DNA of 64,000 nucleotides from Udeniomyces pyricola. Its lineage: Eukaryota; Basidiomycota; Tremellomycetes; Cystofilobasidiales; Mrakiaceae. The notes below the pieces were generated by a model. It was not told where the DNA came from and searched no databases. It was given only the letters and a program-made list of their open reading frames with translations. The translations under genes and the position numbers were made by a program. Of the stretch, positions 1-10,460 are shown piece after piece (position 1 is the first letter of the stretch; every line of letters begins with the position of its first letter). The DNA is taken from contig BCIK01000014.1 in NCBI GenBank assembly GCA_039545295.1, forward strand, positions 228,976-292,975, written 5' to 3'.

Positions 1-58
1 CCAGGGAGGAAAGAGGATTGAGACAATCCTCAATTTGCCTATCGAGACAAGTGAGGCA

Positions 59-80
59 GGGGGGGGGGGGGGGGGGGGGG
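59..80. repeat. Poly-G tract (22 nt)
   Basis: An uninterrupted run of 22 G on the + strand, followed by A and four more G. It is a simple homopolymer outside any recognised gene. Confidence 0.9.
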
Positions 81-893
81 AGGGGAGAATTATCTCGGAC
101 CTCCCTCTTTTCTTTTTCCCACAGCTGTCTTGATTTCGGTCCCAGCTCGCTTTCTCAAAGGCTGGAGAAACCTTGACCTACTTGCTTCTCTCGTCAAGAG
201 ACAGTCAGTTATCTCCTTTCTCTCACACTTATCAAACTATCGACCGACACATCTCTACTCTCCTCCCCCCCCCCCCCCTCCCCATCAATTTCGTTCATTC
301 GTTCATTCGTTCATTCATTTTTTTCTTCTTCGCTTTTTGTTTTCTTCTTCATCACAGACTTTAACGCTGTTGTTGTTGTGTCTCTTTCTATTATTGTCGA
401 CCTCCACCTATTTTATTTTTTTCTTAATCTATCTACCATGTCATTCGTCACCATCACCATCACCATCATCATCATCATTAACATCTCTCTCTCTGACACA
501 CTTTCCTTGCTCTCATTGATATCTATCATACCCATCTGTCAATCCTATGATGTTACATATATTCTCCCTTCTTTTCCTTCTTTTCTCCTTTTCTTCGCCT
601 CGATATCTTTCTCTTTTCTTTCCTTTCTTTGTCCACTCTCCCACTCTCTCTCTCTCTCTCTTTTTTTTCCTCCTAATCTCTAGCTACTACTTTAATCCAC
701 CCTTTCCGATCAGGTCGTCCCTTTTCTCTCTCTCTTTTTTTTTTTTTTTTTTTTACGTCTTCTTCTGCTTTTGACATCTTCTTTGTATATCCCGCGTAAG
801 TAGCTTCTCCTATCGATACTCCAATCCGGCCCAATCAATAACTACATCATATGTATCTCTTCCTTGATGAGTTCACAGTTCATACTCAAGTGT

Positions 894-894
<1 letters not shown>

Positions 895-965
<71 letters not shown>
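895..965. repeat. Very long poly-G tract (71 nt)
   Basis: About 71 consecutive G residues, followed by AGGGAGAGGGGGGAGGG. The length is probably approximate because homopolymers of this size are poorly resolved by sequencing and polymerase slippage. G-quadruplex formation is possible. Confidence 0.85.
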
Positions 966-966
<1 letters not shown>

Positions 967-1748
967 GGGAGAGGGGGGAGGGCTTAGACGAGTTGTTGTC
1001 TCATGTTGCCACCCTGATCTGAAACCATGTAGTACCAATATTAGATCTAGCTATAGCAGATGATGATCGGCCCCAGTGACGGCATGACTCATGAAGGAAC
1101 GTTGAATTCGGAGAATTGCGTCATATGTGATCTTGCTCACGTTCGTCAATTCGAACGATACGACGGCCAGAACGAANGGGGAAGGGGGGGGGGGGAGAGA
1201 GAAGGATGCAGGTACCCTTACAAAAGAACGTTTGGGATGAAGAGGGACTGACGTCGCCGGTCGATCAAGGGGGAGGAGAGCCGAGGGCTCTTTCAATGAG
1301 ACTGAACTACGCGAACTCGACGCGCGCAAGTGAACAGCTGGTTTGGAAGGGAGAGGGGGGAGGGAGGGGGGGAAGCAATAAGAAGACCGAGGAAAGTTCT
1401 ATGAGGAGCTAAAAGAGAGTAGGGACGGATCGAAAGGGGTGGAGGGAAGAGAGGTCGTTGGCATGAGAATATCGAGAACCAAGTCGGATACGTCACGTCG
1501 TCGTCCATGGCTTGTCGAGTCGTGGCGAAGCAGAGAAATGTAGGTGGAAATTGCAACAGGAATTTAAAGCAAAGAAACGCAAAAGCAAAGCAAAGGAAAG
1601 AGATTGAGGGAGAAAGAGAACAAGTCCTACTGGTCCATGTCTGGTTTGAAGCGTGTGCAATAAAAGGGCGATGAGATGACTGAGTAAGTGAAATGAAGGG
1701 TTTTGAATGCGATGTGAGTCCCATGGTGTTCCAGGGGCGAGGAAGAAA

Positions 1749-3099
1749 TTAGAGGAAGGCGGTAAACCCAACGGCGACGGAAATGAGGGCGGCGGCAACA
1801 GAGGAAGAGGAAAGCGAGTAAAGAGCGAAGGCTGAGCTGGTGTCTGAGGAGTTACTAGAGGCACTATTATATCAAGAAGACAGAGGGACAAAAAAAAAAA
1901 AAAAAAAATCGGTCAGATTCAGGATATATCAAGGCACTGCGGGAACCCAGAAAGCGATGTAAAGTTCGAAAAGAGTGTAAGAGAGAGCCGATGTAACGTA
2001 CGAAGCAGCAGCCGAAGCCTTGGAAGCAGAAGTCGTCGCTTGGGTCGCCGCAGATTTAGCAGAGGTAGCGGCAGAAGTAACGGCCTTGGTGAGACCCGAA
2101 GCGGCAGATGAAGCAGAGGACTTGACGGCGCTAGCTCCGCCTGACGCCGAGGAAGCGACGGCTGCGGCTGAACCACTAGCGACAGCAGCTGAGCCACTGA
2201 CGGCACTGGCGACCGACGAAGAGACGGCTGTGGAACCAATAGCACCTGAGCCGGCTGAGGTGGCAGACGCTCCATCAGCAGCAGAGCTGTTGGGAAAGAG
2301 AGGCATTTAGGATAAAAGGCGTGATCAGAGCCGTCTCAAGCAAGAAGAGTGCGCACGATCACTTGGGAGAAACAAAAACGAATCGAGTACTGTAGACTCT
2401 ACATACCTGGATGATGCGTCCTGACCGACGCACGATGTGTCGGATCCGGCTGTCACAGTGACGGGAGATGAGTACAGCAAGGCACCAGTGCCGTCTTTGA
2501 GAGAGACCGTCACACTGGTCCCGGCCGCGAGGTTTACCTAGAGTTGTCGAGGTCGAGAAGAGCAGAGTGCACAAGAGGGTGCGGTCGGCGATGATATATA
2601 TGAATGATGAGGGTGATGGTGATGATGGTGGTGATCAGAGGAGAGGCAGGAAAACTTACCGTCCAAGTAGTGCTGGTAGTACCATCTTCGAATGTGCCAG
2701 CATTGGCAAGGACTGCGCCACTCGCACCTCCGTTGCCATCGATGAGGTTGACGTAGTCTGAAATCCAGGATGAGCATCAAAAACGGCAGCGATGTGTGAG
2801 CGGAAAAGGTTTGGCGACTCAGAGCGGCATGACGAGAACCACGAAGTTTGATGATGAAAATGATGCAAGGGCCATACAAGGTCCGGTCGAAGCATCCCAG
2901 GACTGGAGGAAAAAGTGGATCGTGCGTGTCAGTGACGTTGAAAGGAGCAGACAAGAAGAAGAGAGGGAAAGAGGACAGAAAGGGGCAAGGTGAAGAAACT
3001 TACCAGCAGCGTCGGTTCGCAAGTGACCAATGAGCTGGGGGTGTTGACGACTGCCTGAGCGGTGGCGATGAGCGAGAGAAGAGCGACGGCGGCGAGCAT
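1749..3099 (-). CDS. Kre9/Knh1-like, Ser/Ala-rich GPI-anchored cell-wall protein
   Basis: Predicted extracellular GPI protein of 249 aa. Exons on the minus strand: 3004-3099, 2878-2902, 2660-2757, 2407-2537, 2002-2286, 1749-1863; the sum is 750 nt and in frame. The N-terminus (MLAAVALLSLIATAQA) is a signal peptide. Next comes the VNTPSSLVTCEPTLLSW segment followed by GPYYVNLIDGNG, characteristic of the Kre9/Knh1 N-terminal domain (roughly residues 17-120). A long Ser/Ala/Thr stalk follows, then a hydrophobic tail (VAAALISVAVGFTAFL) after a small-residue stretch, which is a typical GPI-attachment signal. The last exon is what restores this tail: reading on into the preceding intron instead gives a stop at 1929 and no GPI signal. 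The family is linked to cell-wall glucan assembly; the role of this member is inferred. Start chosen at the ATG beginning the signal peptide. Confidence 0.85.
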
Positions 3100-3809
3100 A
3101 CCGGCTGAGTGAAGTTGGAATAAGAGTGATAAGGAGCAGAAAGAGGATGGGAGAGATGAGAGGAATGGGGAAGAGACGAGGTCGTTGGAGATGAAGGTTA
3201 GAAAGGATTAAGCGAAGGGTGAGCTCGAATTGAAATAGCCTGACAGTGAGATGTGCCTGAAAAAAAAGGGGGCAGGGGAAGAATGTGAAACAGAAAAGAG
3301 GTCAAGGGTCAAGTCCAATCCATGGCCCATACTAGCACTCCATCCCACCAGAGGTCAGGCCGGTCAGGGGTTCCAATGACCAAGTCATCATGGGGCAGAG
3401 CTAGGAGGCGCCTCCCTCATCTATAGATCTATAGCTAGATTAGGGGGATCATTCCTAGCCGCAGTTTGAGGGGACCAGTCCTTTTCACGCACAGCCATAG
3501 CCCGTCAGTCGTTTGAAATCAGTACTAGCTGCTCGACCTCGTTGGCATGTAAACGCCCAAGGAAAGTGAGCCGTCAGTTCAAAGATCGATGGTCCATGTA
3601 CATGGCGGATGATGAGGATGGCTTGACGGCTGGATATATGCATCGACCACACCAGCCAACTCGCGCTCATCGAACGAACTGTTAACCGACGCGACCGACC
3701 GACTCTTGTTCGCGCGTAACCGCGCCGGTGATCCGTCTTAGGATCTCAGGTACAGTCCTCATCATCTTCCGCCAACACCATCGTCAACATCCCTTCAATT
3801 CTGCTCACC
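3100..3809. promoter_or_regulatory. Divergent upstream region of the GPI protein and the mitochondrial protein gene
   Basis: 710 bp between two divergent start codons, so it must hold both promoters and 5' UTRs. I see no coding frame with family motifs and no obvious TATA box; the 60 bp before 3810 are CA/TC-rich, like a fungal 5' UTR. Confidence 0.5.
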
Positions 3810-4623
3810 ATGCTTCCCCGTACTCTGTCCCACGCCCGTTCGACTTTCACTCTTTCGCAAAAACTCCTCTCTCGATCCTATGCGACCCACGCCGACCCCA
3901 TTCCTCGCACCAAATACACTTCCACCTCCCAAACCCGTGCTAGCCGGGTAAAGATCACGCCGGATCCCGCAGAGACTCTTCGGTCCGTCGACCCAGACCT
4001 GTACACCTCTCGACCTAACGCAAAACCCGTCTATCCGTATGGCATGACACGAGAAGAGTACGAAAAGTTCAAGGACGCGAGGGAGAAGCATCCAGTCGAT
4101 ACGGTCATCACCATGTGGAGAAAAGGGAGGATGAGTGTGGAAAAGGTCGTCGTCTACGGCCTTCTCAGGTGAGTTTTCGAGAGGAGGTCACATCCAACTC
4201 TTCTTCTCTTGAACAAGGATGGGGTTCAAAGGAACCATTGTGTTGATAGAGCAAGCTTACCAATGGATTGGTTCCTTTGATGTCCTCTTTGAATGCCTAC
4301 TTCGCCCATCTCGTCTGGTTAATCAAAACCCATCACCCGCAATCCTGCTGTTCACCAGCGCCGTGGGGCTGGCTCTCATCTACGAGCTGTATCTGAGTCC
4401 GCCGTATACAGCTGAAGCCAAGAGAGAACGTTACGCACAGGCCAAGCAATCCGCCCAGCAACGCGTCGAAGAGGAGAGACTGAGGGAAGCCAAGTCGCGC
4501 GAGCTCGCATATTCCCAAGCAGAGCTTGTTGAGGCCATGGGGGACGGACTCCCACAGAGCGGCCAAGAAAACAGGCCATACACAGGGGAGAAGGTATGGA
4601 AGGGAAGGGGATTGAGTAAATGA
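3810..4623 (+). CDS. Uncharacterised probable mitochondrial membrane protein
   Basis: Two exons, 3810-4168 and 4218-4623, give 254 aa; the donor is GTGAGT and the acceptor AACAAG. I do not recognise the family. The first about 30 residues (MLPRTLSHARSTFTLSQKLL...) are rich in Arg/Ser with no acidic residues, as in a mitochondrial presequence. Residues around 60-105 contain a tidy motif block (PVYPYGMTREEYEKFKDAR, then HPVDTVITMWRKGRMS). In exon 2 one hydrophobic segment (AILLFTSAVGLALIYELYL) is a likely single membrane span, followed by a charged, probably coiled-coil stretch (residues about 185-230, many Glu/Arg/Lys/Gln/Ala). A small inner-membrane protein or respiratory-complex accessory factor would fit, but that is inference. 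The first 30 residues of exon 2 look less conserved-like, so a further small intron is possible. Confidence 0.65.
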
Positions 4624-4932
4624 AAAATAAAGACCAAACTTTGGTGTTGGGGTGTCCGGGTTTGCGTACATACAGGATCGGTGTTGCATCTTGGTTGATC
4701 GTTTCATGCTATCACAGGTCTTTGTCTTCCTTAATGATTTGAATGACGTTTCTATCAACGCGATTACAGGCAGATCACGACATGATACACAATCAAGCAA
4801 GTTACAAAAATGAACTTGGTCTGTTGGCCGGCGGATGTATGCAAACCAATCAAAAACGCAACATCCATCCCTTCCTTTCCTCCCTTCGTCTTCATCCATC
4901 TCCCACAATCACACCATTCTCCAGGATTCTAA
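4624..4932. other. Convergent 3' regions
   Basis: 309 bp between two stop codons on opposite strands. It should hold both 3' UTRs and poly(A) sites (AAAATAAAG follows the + stop). Nothing else was recognised. Confidence 0.6.
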
Positions 4933-7138
4933 TTAGTGGTGGTATGCCGGAGCTACAGGCTGGACCGTCTTCCATCCAGCATCGACGCTGATCAACCATC
5001 AATCGAACAAAATAAAAAAGTCTTACGTCAGTTCAGATAATGCCGCTAACCATTGCGTCCTAAGCCACGCTCACTTTCGCTCACGACCGTATGAACCAAG
5101 TGAGGGATTCGATTATCAGACTTACGCGTCTAGAACCTCTTGGTCTAGCGGACCTTTTTCAAAGTCGGCGAGATTGGCATCGATGTGGTTCGTGGAGGAT
5201 GCTCCGATGATCTGGGGACGGGAGACAAGGGAGGGTGGCCATTAAGATTACGTTTTAGACCACTGCGAGTACAGGTTGGTATAGAAACAGCCAGATAGAT
5301 GAAGCCTGAACGACGTGAACAGAGCCTAGGAAGCTCATCATGTAAACCGGTCACTTACCACCGCATCGCCAAACTCTCGCTTGAGAGCACTGTGGTGCTG
5401 GATCCATCGAAGTGCAATCTCGGCCAACGACAATTGATACTTCTCAGCAATCTGCCATCATGTGAAGCCAGATGGTAGAATACAACGATTGGTTGAGGAG
5501 GGGTATCAAAGACAGGAAGGTCAGGCACGATTTCTGCATTCGAGTGATGATTGCATTCGAGGTCAATGACCGGCTACTCCCCGAGTTTACTTACCGGTCG
5601 GATCTGTTCCAAGGCAGCAAAGTACTCGTCGTTCCAGTATCGCTTCCTGTATGCCTGACCTAGAAGTAGTCAACCAGTCCAACAGGTCCAAGATCAGTCC
5701 GGTTCTAACGTGAAGAAAAGGGGAAGAGACGGGCTAATAGATCCGACGAGAGTAAGAAAGGACGGGAACAAGCCACTGAGTTTTACCTTGCCATCGATCG
5801 GAATCGAAGCGAGACCCTTGCTCGACAGCGGCATCCTTCTTGTACTGGCCGACGAAGAAACCTCCTCCCAAAGGATTGTACCTGAAATAGCGAAGTAATC
5901 ATGTGTCATCAATCGTATAAATGAGCCGGCTGATGACAAGCACATCACGTGGTCCAGGGGTCTACTGGGCAATCCGAGTTTCGAAGAAGCTCAAAGTCTA
6001 TCTTTCGTCTCGAACTCACGCATAGTACGAGATTTTGTGCTTCCTCAGGACTGGGAAGAGTTCCGGCTCAGCCGAACGGGTGATGGCGTTATAAAGACCT
6101 TGATACACCGAAGGTGAGATCCAATCGTTGTCTCGACAGAGTTGGACGATCTCTTCCACCTCGGAAGCTTTGTAGTTACTCTGTATAAACCATAATCGAA
6201 AAAGGGTGAGGTTTGAGGGGAATCAGAAGCGTATCTTCATGACTTGTCGAGGAATGCAATTGATGGTAGCAATTTCGTAATGGGTCACACCAAGGCTACG
6301 TACGATGCCAAATCTCTCGAATCGACCAGCCTTGTACTCCTTGTTGACCGCTTCCAGCGTCTATTTGATTGATTATTGTCAGTATAAGTGCCAAGTAACA
6401 GTGTAAGTGTTCAGGGATGACACTTGCATACGACAAGGTCGGCCAACGACGATCGCGTCACTCGACGTACCTCAGCGAAGGGTGTCTCCCGATCGGGCGC
6501 GTGCAGATAGAAGAGATCGAACTTATCGACGCCGAGGGCCTTGAGGGACTCATCGATGCAGCGATGAATATCAGAGGCGGAATGGGTATAGGTTGACCAG
6601 CCTGCCGCACCTGCATTACGAGCGGAAGGGTAGCACTTGGTGGCCGTCTTGAATCCTTGATCTTGGACTTTGAGTTTGGCAAGCATCTCCTCGCTCGTGC
6701 CAGATCCATACATCCTAGCACTATCGAGCTCGTTGTGACCTTGTTATGTAATCCGGGTAGAAGGTTGTCAGAATTGATGTATGATCAAGACGAGTCTGTC
6801 TGTAGGATGGCATGGAACTCCTCGCTAGCTAGAGATGAAAGAAAGCGGTCGTAAAGGTAGCGAGCGGTCTCACGCGACTCACCATGGGATTTGAACACAT
6901 CAAGAATCTCTTGACAAGCTTCAGTAGTAAAGACTCGTGACTGTTCCTTGCCTTCCTCGCCAAAGGTCATGCACTAATGGATGGATTGGCGTTAGTGATG
7001 GTAATCGTCGAACGAACGCCTGGTTGTATTGGAAGATGCCGACGGTCACCGGTCATCGCCGGCTACAGCATAACCAAACCAGCAGCGCGCGTGAAAGCGG
7101 GCACTTACGCCGAAGACGACTTTGATGGGTGTGGACAT
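4933..7138 (-). CDS. Aldo-keto reductase, AKR7 (aflatoxin aldehyde reductase) type
   Basis: NAD(P)H-dependent carbonyl reductase of 333 aa in ten exons: 7109-7138, 6883-6973, 6471-6739, 6304-6360, 6020-6180, 5787-5881, 5595-5659, 5359-5451, 5126-5211, 4933-4987 (1002 nt). The catalytic tetrad is visible: Asp46 and Tyr51 in HNELDSARMYG, Lys75 in TATKCYP and His120 in FDLFYLHAPDR. Other family blocks are RFERFGISNY, followed by WISPSVYQGLYNAITR, and YNPLGGGFFVGQY, all diagnostic of the AKR7/YakC-like group, plus a C-terminal IIGASSTNHIDANL that belongs to the cofactor site. Length is normal for the family (about 330-360). Likely cytosolic, reducing aldehydes such as succinic semialdehyde or dialdehydes; the real substrate cannot be read from sequence. 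Confidence 0.93.
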
Positions 7139-7862
7139 GTCGATAGTATGGATCGAGACGGTTTTGATTGATGGAAAGGGGTCAGAGGGGGATTGCGAAC
7201 AGAGTTGATGATATGGGAGTTGGGATGTCGAGAGAGGATATGGCGACAGCTGAGTGCCTACAAATAGCGCTGAATTTGGCTGATGACATCAACTTAGCTG
7301 ATGGTGGAGGGGAGGGGAGGGGAAGTCGCCGAAGTGGAGGGATGTCATGACGTGTATGTCGATGTCTCACGTAATTTAAAGTGAGTTCGGCGATATAGTG
7401 CCAAATTTACAAAGTCCTACTGACAGCAATAGTAGCAAGCTATGCCTCCAGTGTACTTTTCGATAGAACTGCACGTCTGTAGTAGACTTGCAACGAGTCA
7501 TGTATGAGATCAAGGCTGAAGTTGCAATGATCGGCCGCGTCGAGACAACGGCCTGGTGATTGTATGCGGATCTCGGAGATGCCCGACGCTTGTGTCGCTT
7601 AGACTCGCTCCAGCTCGCTCATTTTGACCTGGGTGCATATTGTGATGCATGTGTCACATGTGATGACTGTACACGACACAACGTGGCCAGCTTGATAGTA
7701 CAGACCGGCTGCTAACAGATCTCGTTCGCAACGTTGATTCACCTTTTGATTACCATCACCGATATCCATCTGTTCAATTCTCAGCTACTGAACGTCCCTC
7801 TCCACTTCTTCCCCGGCACCCCCACACCACCTTCGACTGACTCCCCACCACATCACAGACTG
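7139..7862. promoter_or_regulatory. Divergent upstream region of the AKR and GNAT genes
   Basis: 724 bp between divergent start codons. The half next to 7863 is C/T-rich, consistent with a 5' UTR. No coding motif, repeat or clear regulatory palindrome was seen. Confidence 0.5.
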
Positions 7863-9021
7863 ATGATCCTCCCACCTTGCTTCACTACATCTCGCCTGAT
7901 GTTTCGAGCGGCGGATCCCGTAGGAGATCTCGACTTCATGCTAGATATCTATCAGGATCCAGTGTGCTTCTTACAAACTAGCCTTGGCACTAAGTGAGTC
8001 ATACTCGTGAGGCTAGTCAGGACAACTGGCTGACTTACGACGAAGATCAAGGGTCAAGATACATTGGTTGGACGGACGAACGCACTGCTGGCTTAGTAGT
8101 AGTAACTCAAGCAGCTAAATCATGTTTGGTCTCCTTACAGGCCCGTTAAGAAATCGGACGCGGAGGGTCAGCTCAAGAACCTAGCCGAGACCGCAGCTCT
8201 TGGGTACAGCCCGGTTTTCTCAAGACTCTTAAGTGGTTCAAGAATTGATGATGACCTCGTGCTAAAACACGCCTGTTGGTGTACGTGTGCAGGGTCATCA
8301 TTGTCGAGCAGGCATCGCAGAAGCCCATCGGATTCGCGTCGATAGAACAGTCACCATTCGCTCTCAAGTTTAGACGAGCATCTTTTGGACTTTGCATCCA
8401 CAAGGATTTTCAACGCAAGGTAAATTCATATCACAGCATGACCTTGAAATGTTGAACAGTGCTCATCATCCTCTAACCGGATCAACGAGGTCAATGAGAC
8501 ATCATTGTGCAATTGATCGATACTAATAATCAATTCTCGTTGGCGGCTGAACATATATAATATGCCTTCTGATTGTATAGGGATATGGACAGGAGACCAT
8601 GGCTTGGCTCATCGACTACGCTTTCGAGTGGATGAATCTCAACCGTTTTGAGGGTAACGTCCTTGGATTCAATACCGGTGCTAGGGCACTCTACCGATCA
8701 GTGTGCGTTTTCTCCCCTACCTTTGTCAAGGTGAAAGACAGTGACAGCTTCAGGTCGATGTCCGTTGACGCTTGATGTATCTTTGTACACCAGTGGATTC
8801 ATTGAAGAAGGCGAGAGTCCCGAATTCTTTTTCTTCAACGGAGAATGGACATCTGATGTTAAGCTGTAAGCAATATTTCTGTGTTTTGTCTTGGTTAGAA
8901 CCTGTCGCATTGAGTGCGACGCGTGATGATGGTAGCTGATGGCAACTGTTAATTGGTTAGCGGAATCCTTCGGTCGGCTTGGGATCTCAAAAAGGCCGAA
9001 AGGATAAGGACCGAAGACTAG
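7863..9021 (+). CDS. GNAT-family N-acetyltransferase (RimJ/RimL type)
   Basis: Predicted acetyl-CoA-dependent acetyltransferase of 191 aa. Exons 7863-7993, 8141-8203, 8293-8419, 8581-8702, 8794-8865, 8961-9021 total 576 nt. It opens with TTSRLMFRAADPVGDLDFML, the usual start of RimJ/RimL-like GNATs (RL.LR....D...). The acetyl-CoA pyrophosphate loop is in LCIHKDFQRKGYGQETMAWL (Q/R-x-x-G-x-G), and ARALYRSVGFIEEGE is the conserved motif B region. An in-frame upstream start codon (7734) would add 43 residues of non-conserved, UTR-like sequence, so the ATG at 7863 is preferred. The substrate may be an amino acid, small amine or protein N-terminus and cannot be assigned. The decayed copia fragment begins about 50 bp past the stop codon on the other strand. 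Confidence 0.88.
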
Positions 9022-9070
9022 ATGAAGATTGATGCTGTTCTCTGTGCAGGCCCAGACTGAGGGTTTCTGA

Positions 9071-10066
9071 TTAGCTGAGGTCAAAAGACTGATGCCGACG
9101 AAGCAAACACACGTATGTGCTCAACTGCCTTGCTGATGCCGTACGCGTACGATCTGGACTTGACCAAGTTGCGTTTGAGGTTATGTTCGACCCAGCAAAA
9201 AGCGTCGCCCTTATCGGTCCTGGAGCAATGTTGAGACTGAATGAGGATGATGATGGTGAGGGTCCAACTTGTTGACTTCCATCTACGACGAGTCGAGCCT
9301 TGAACCAACCATCACTCTTGCGACTGAAGACCCAGAGCGTTCTCAGCAATTGCATTCCTGGCCGTCTCTTCGTCTGCTCCCAGACCACCTTTTTCGACAT
9401 CATACCGTGTTCTTTACCGAGGGTCTCATTCCACATTTCCCAATCTACGCTTTGTTTCGCCTTGAGGTACGACCAAGGTACGTTCGACAGAGCACTGGCC
9501 ACAGCAACTATAATCGTCGCGTTGCCCATTCAGACGGAGCAGTCTTTCTTGTGGAGGATGAGCTCAGCGTTGCAATCCGTGAGTCGTCCGACTGAGATGA
9601 TATTGGCGAAGTTAGGGATGTAGAGGACGCTGCTGAGCCTGATGGTCTGAGCGATGCTGTTGATGGTGCTGTTGAGTCGAAATGTTCCTCTCCCGACCGA
9701 GCTGGTGACATGTTGATCAGCGACTCTGACCCTCGTGATGTATGGCTCGTAGTCTTCGAGCCTTGACTTATCGCTGACGATGTGGCTTCTTGTTTCGTAT
9801 CAAGAATTATCCTCCCTGCTGATGCGACAAACATGGCCTGTTTTTCCCCAACGCTGATGCTCTCCTCATCGTCGCATTCCTTCACAGCAAGACCCAGTCC
9901 GTCTCGGGTCTGTGACCTTTGGACGGCAATCATGCGTGGTGGTAACGACAGGAGCGAGAGCGGGATTGGGGTCGACGGCAGCTAGAGTCAGGCTGGTTTC
10001 GGAGACTTGAGCAGGTGTGTCAATCTGAATGGCGGCGACCTGGTTCGTGAGCTTAGCAATCCTCAA
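9071..10066 (-). mobile_element. Decayed Ty1/copia-type retrotransposon fragment
   Basis: On the minus strand, 9529-9267 reads as the start of a copia-type reverse transcriptase domain: SVDWEMWNETLGKEHGMM, then TLWVFSRKSDGWFKARLVV and DGSQQ. This matches the copia pattern W..AM..E...L...W.., K.RWVFK.K.DG...+KARLV..G..Q. Past this point the frame is lost: the next frame (9308-9081) continues without the expected catalytic YVDD or the DV.TAFL block. Upstream (9933-9508, 10066-9866) are Ser/Thr-rich frames like the variable linker between integrase and RT. No LTRs, integrase core or RNase H were seen, so this is a truncated, inactive relic. No intact element is reconstructed here. Confidence 0.62.
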
Positions 10067-10460
10067 GGGAACAAGCGAGCGATGTAGAGGAAATCTCGAA
10101 TTATTCAGAGTTGCGGGGACGGATGTATGAGCGTTTCTTCAAGTCAGGACGTCAGGCGCCTCATATTGGCTGGTTGAGGTCAGGTCAGTGTGAGAGATTT
10201 CAGGTTTGGACGTGCGGAGTATACTCTAGGGATTTAGGAAAGGTGTAGGGCTAGGTCGGGGAACTAAAGGTCGTCGAGATGAGGGTTGAAGAGTGATGTA
10301 AGTACAGAACCTTTGAGAAAGGCTTATCTAAAGTTGAACGTTGAACCGAGGAGATAATTGAGGTAGTCACCTAATTAAGTCGTAATGAAACAATATACCC
10401 TATTTTAGTCCCGCTGATGTTCGCACCGCCTGCAAGCGATCAAACATATGCATTCTATCC
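10067..10460. other. Intergenic, no feature recognised
   Basis: 394 bp between the copia relic and the end of TEL2. It should include the TEL2 3' UTR. It could also contain further, unrecognisable retrotransposon sequence. Confidence 0.5.

Larger units (their letters stand above)
1..1748. other. Low-complexity intergenic DNA, no gene recognised
   Basis: The + strand is strongly pyrimidine-rich from about 100 to 770 (runs of CT, T and C), and it carries G homopolymers at 59-80 and 895-965. One unresolved base (N, 1177) lies at the start of another G run. The open frames here translate to Leu/Ser/Phe-rich, Gly-rich or Pro-rich peptides made by these repeats and show no family motif. The part next to 1749 should hold the 3' UTR of the minus-strand GPI-protein gene. 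Confidence 0.7.

Noticed and set aside
130..774. Several Leu/Ser/Phe-rich open frames on the + strand
   Set aside because: Pyrimidine-rich repeats give long stop-free frames by chance; frames overlap each other in all phases.
851..1063. Open frame coding for poly-glycine
   Set aside because: It is produced entirely by the G homopolymer; there is no motif, no neighbours and no splice context.
1293..1891. Minus-strand frames of 132-143 codons
   Set aside because: They overlap the last exon of the GPI-protein gene in another frame or consist of Pro/Ser/Leu repeats; no motif.
4280..4360. Alternative frame NAYFAHLVWLIKTHHP in the 3810 gene, considered as a better exon
   Set aside because: The following sequence hits a stop soon and would lose the membrane span and coiled coil; no splice pair reconnects it.
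7734..7862. Upstream in-frame start for the GNAT gene
   Set aside because: The extra 43 residues look like translated UTR; the GNAT domain starts immediately after the ATG at 7863.
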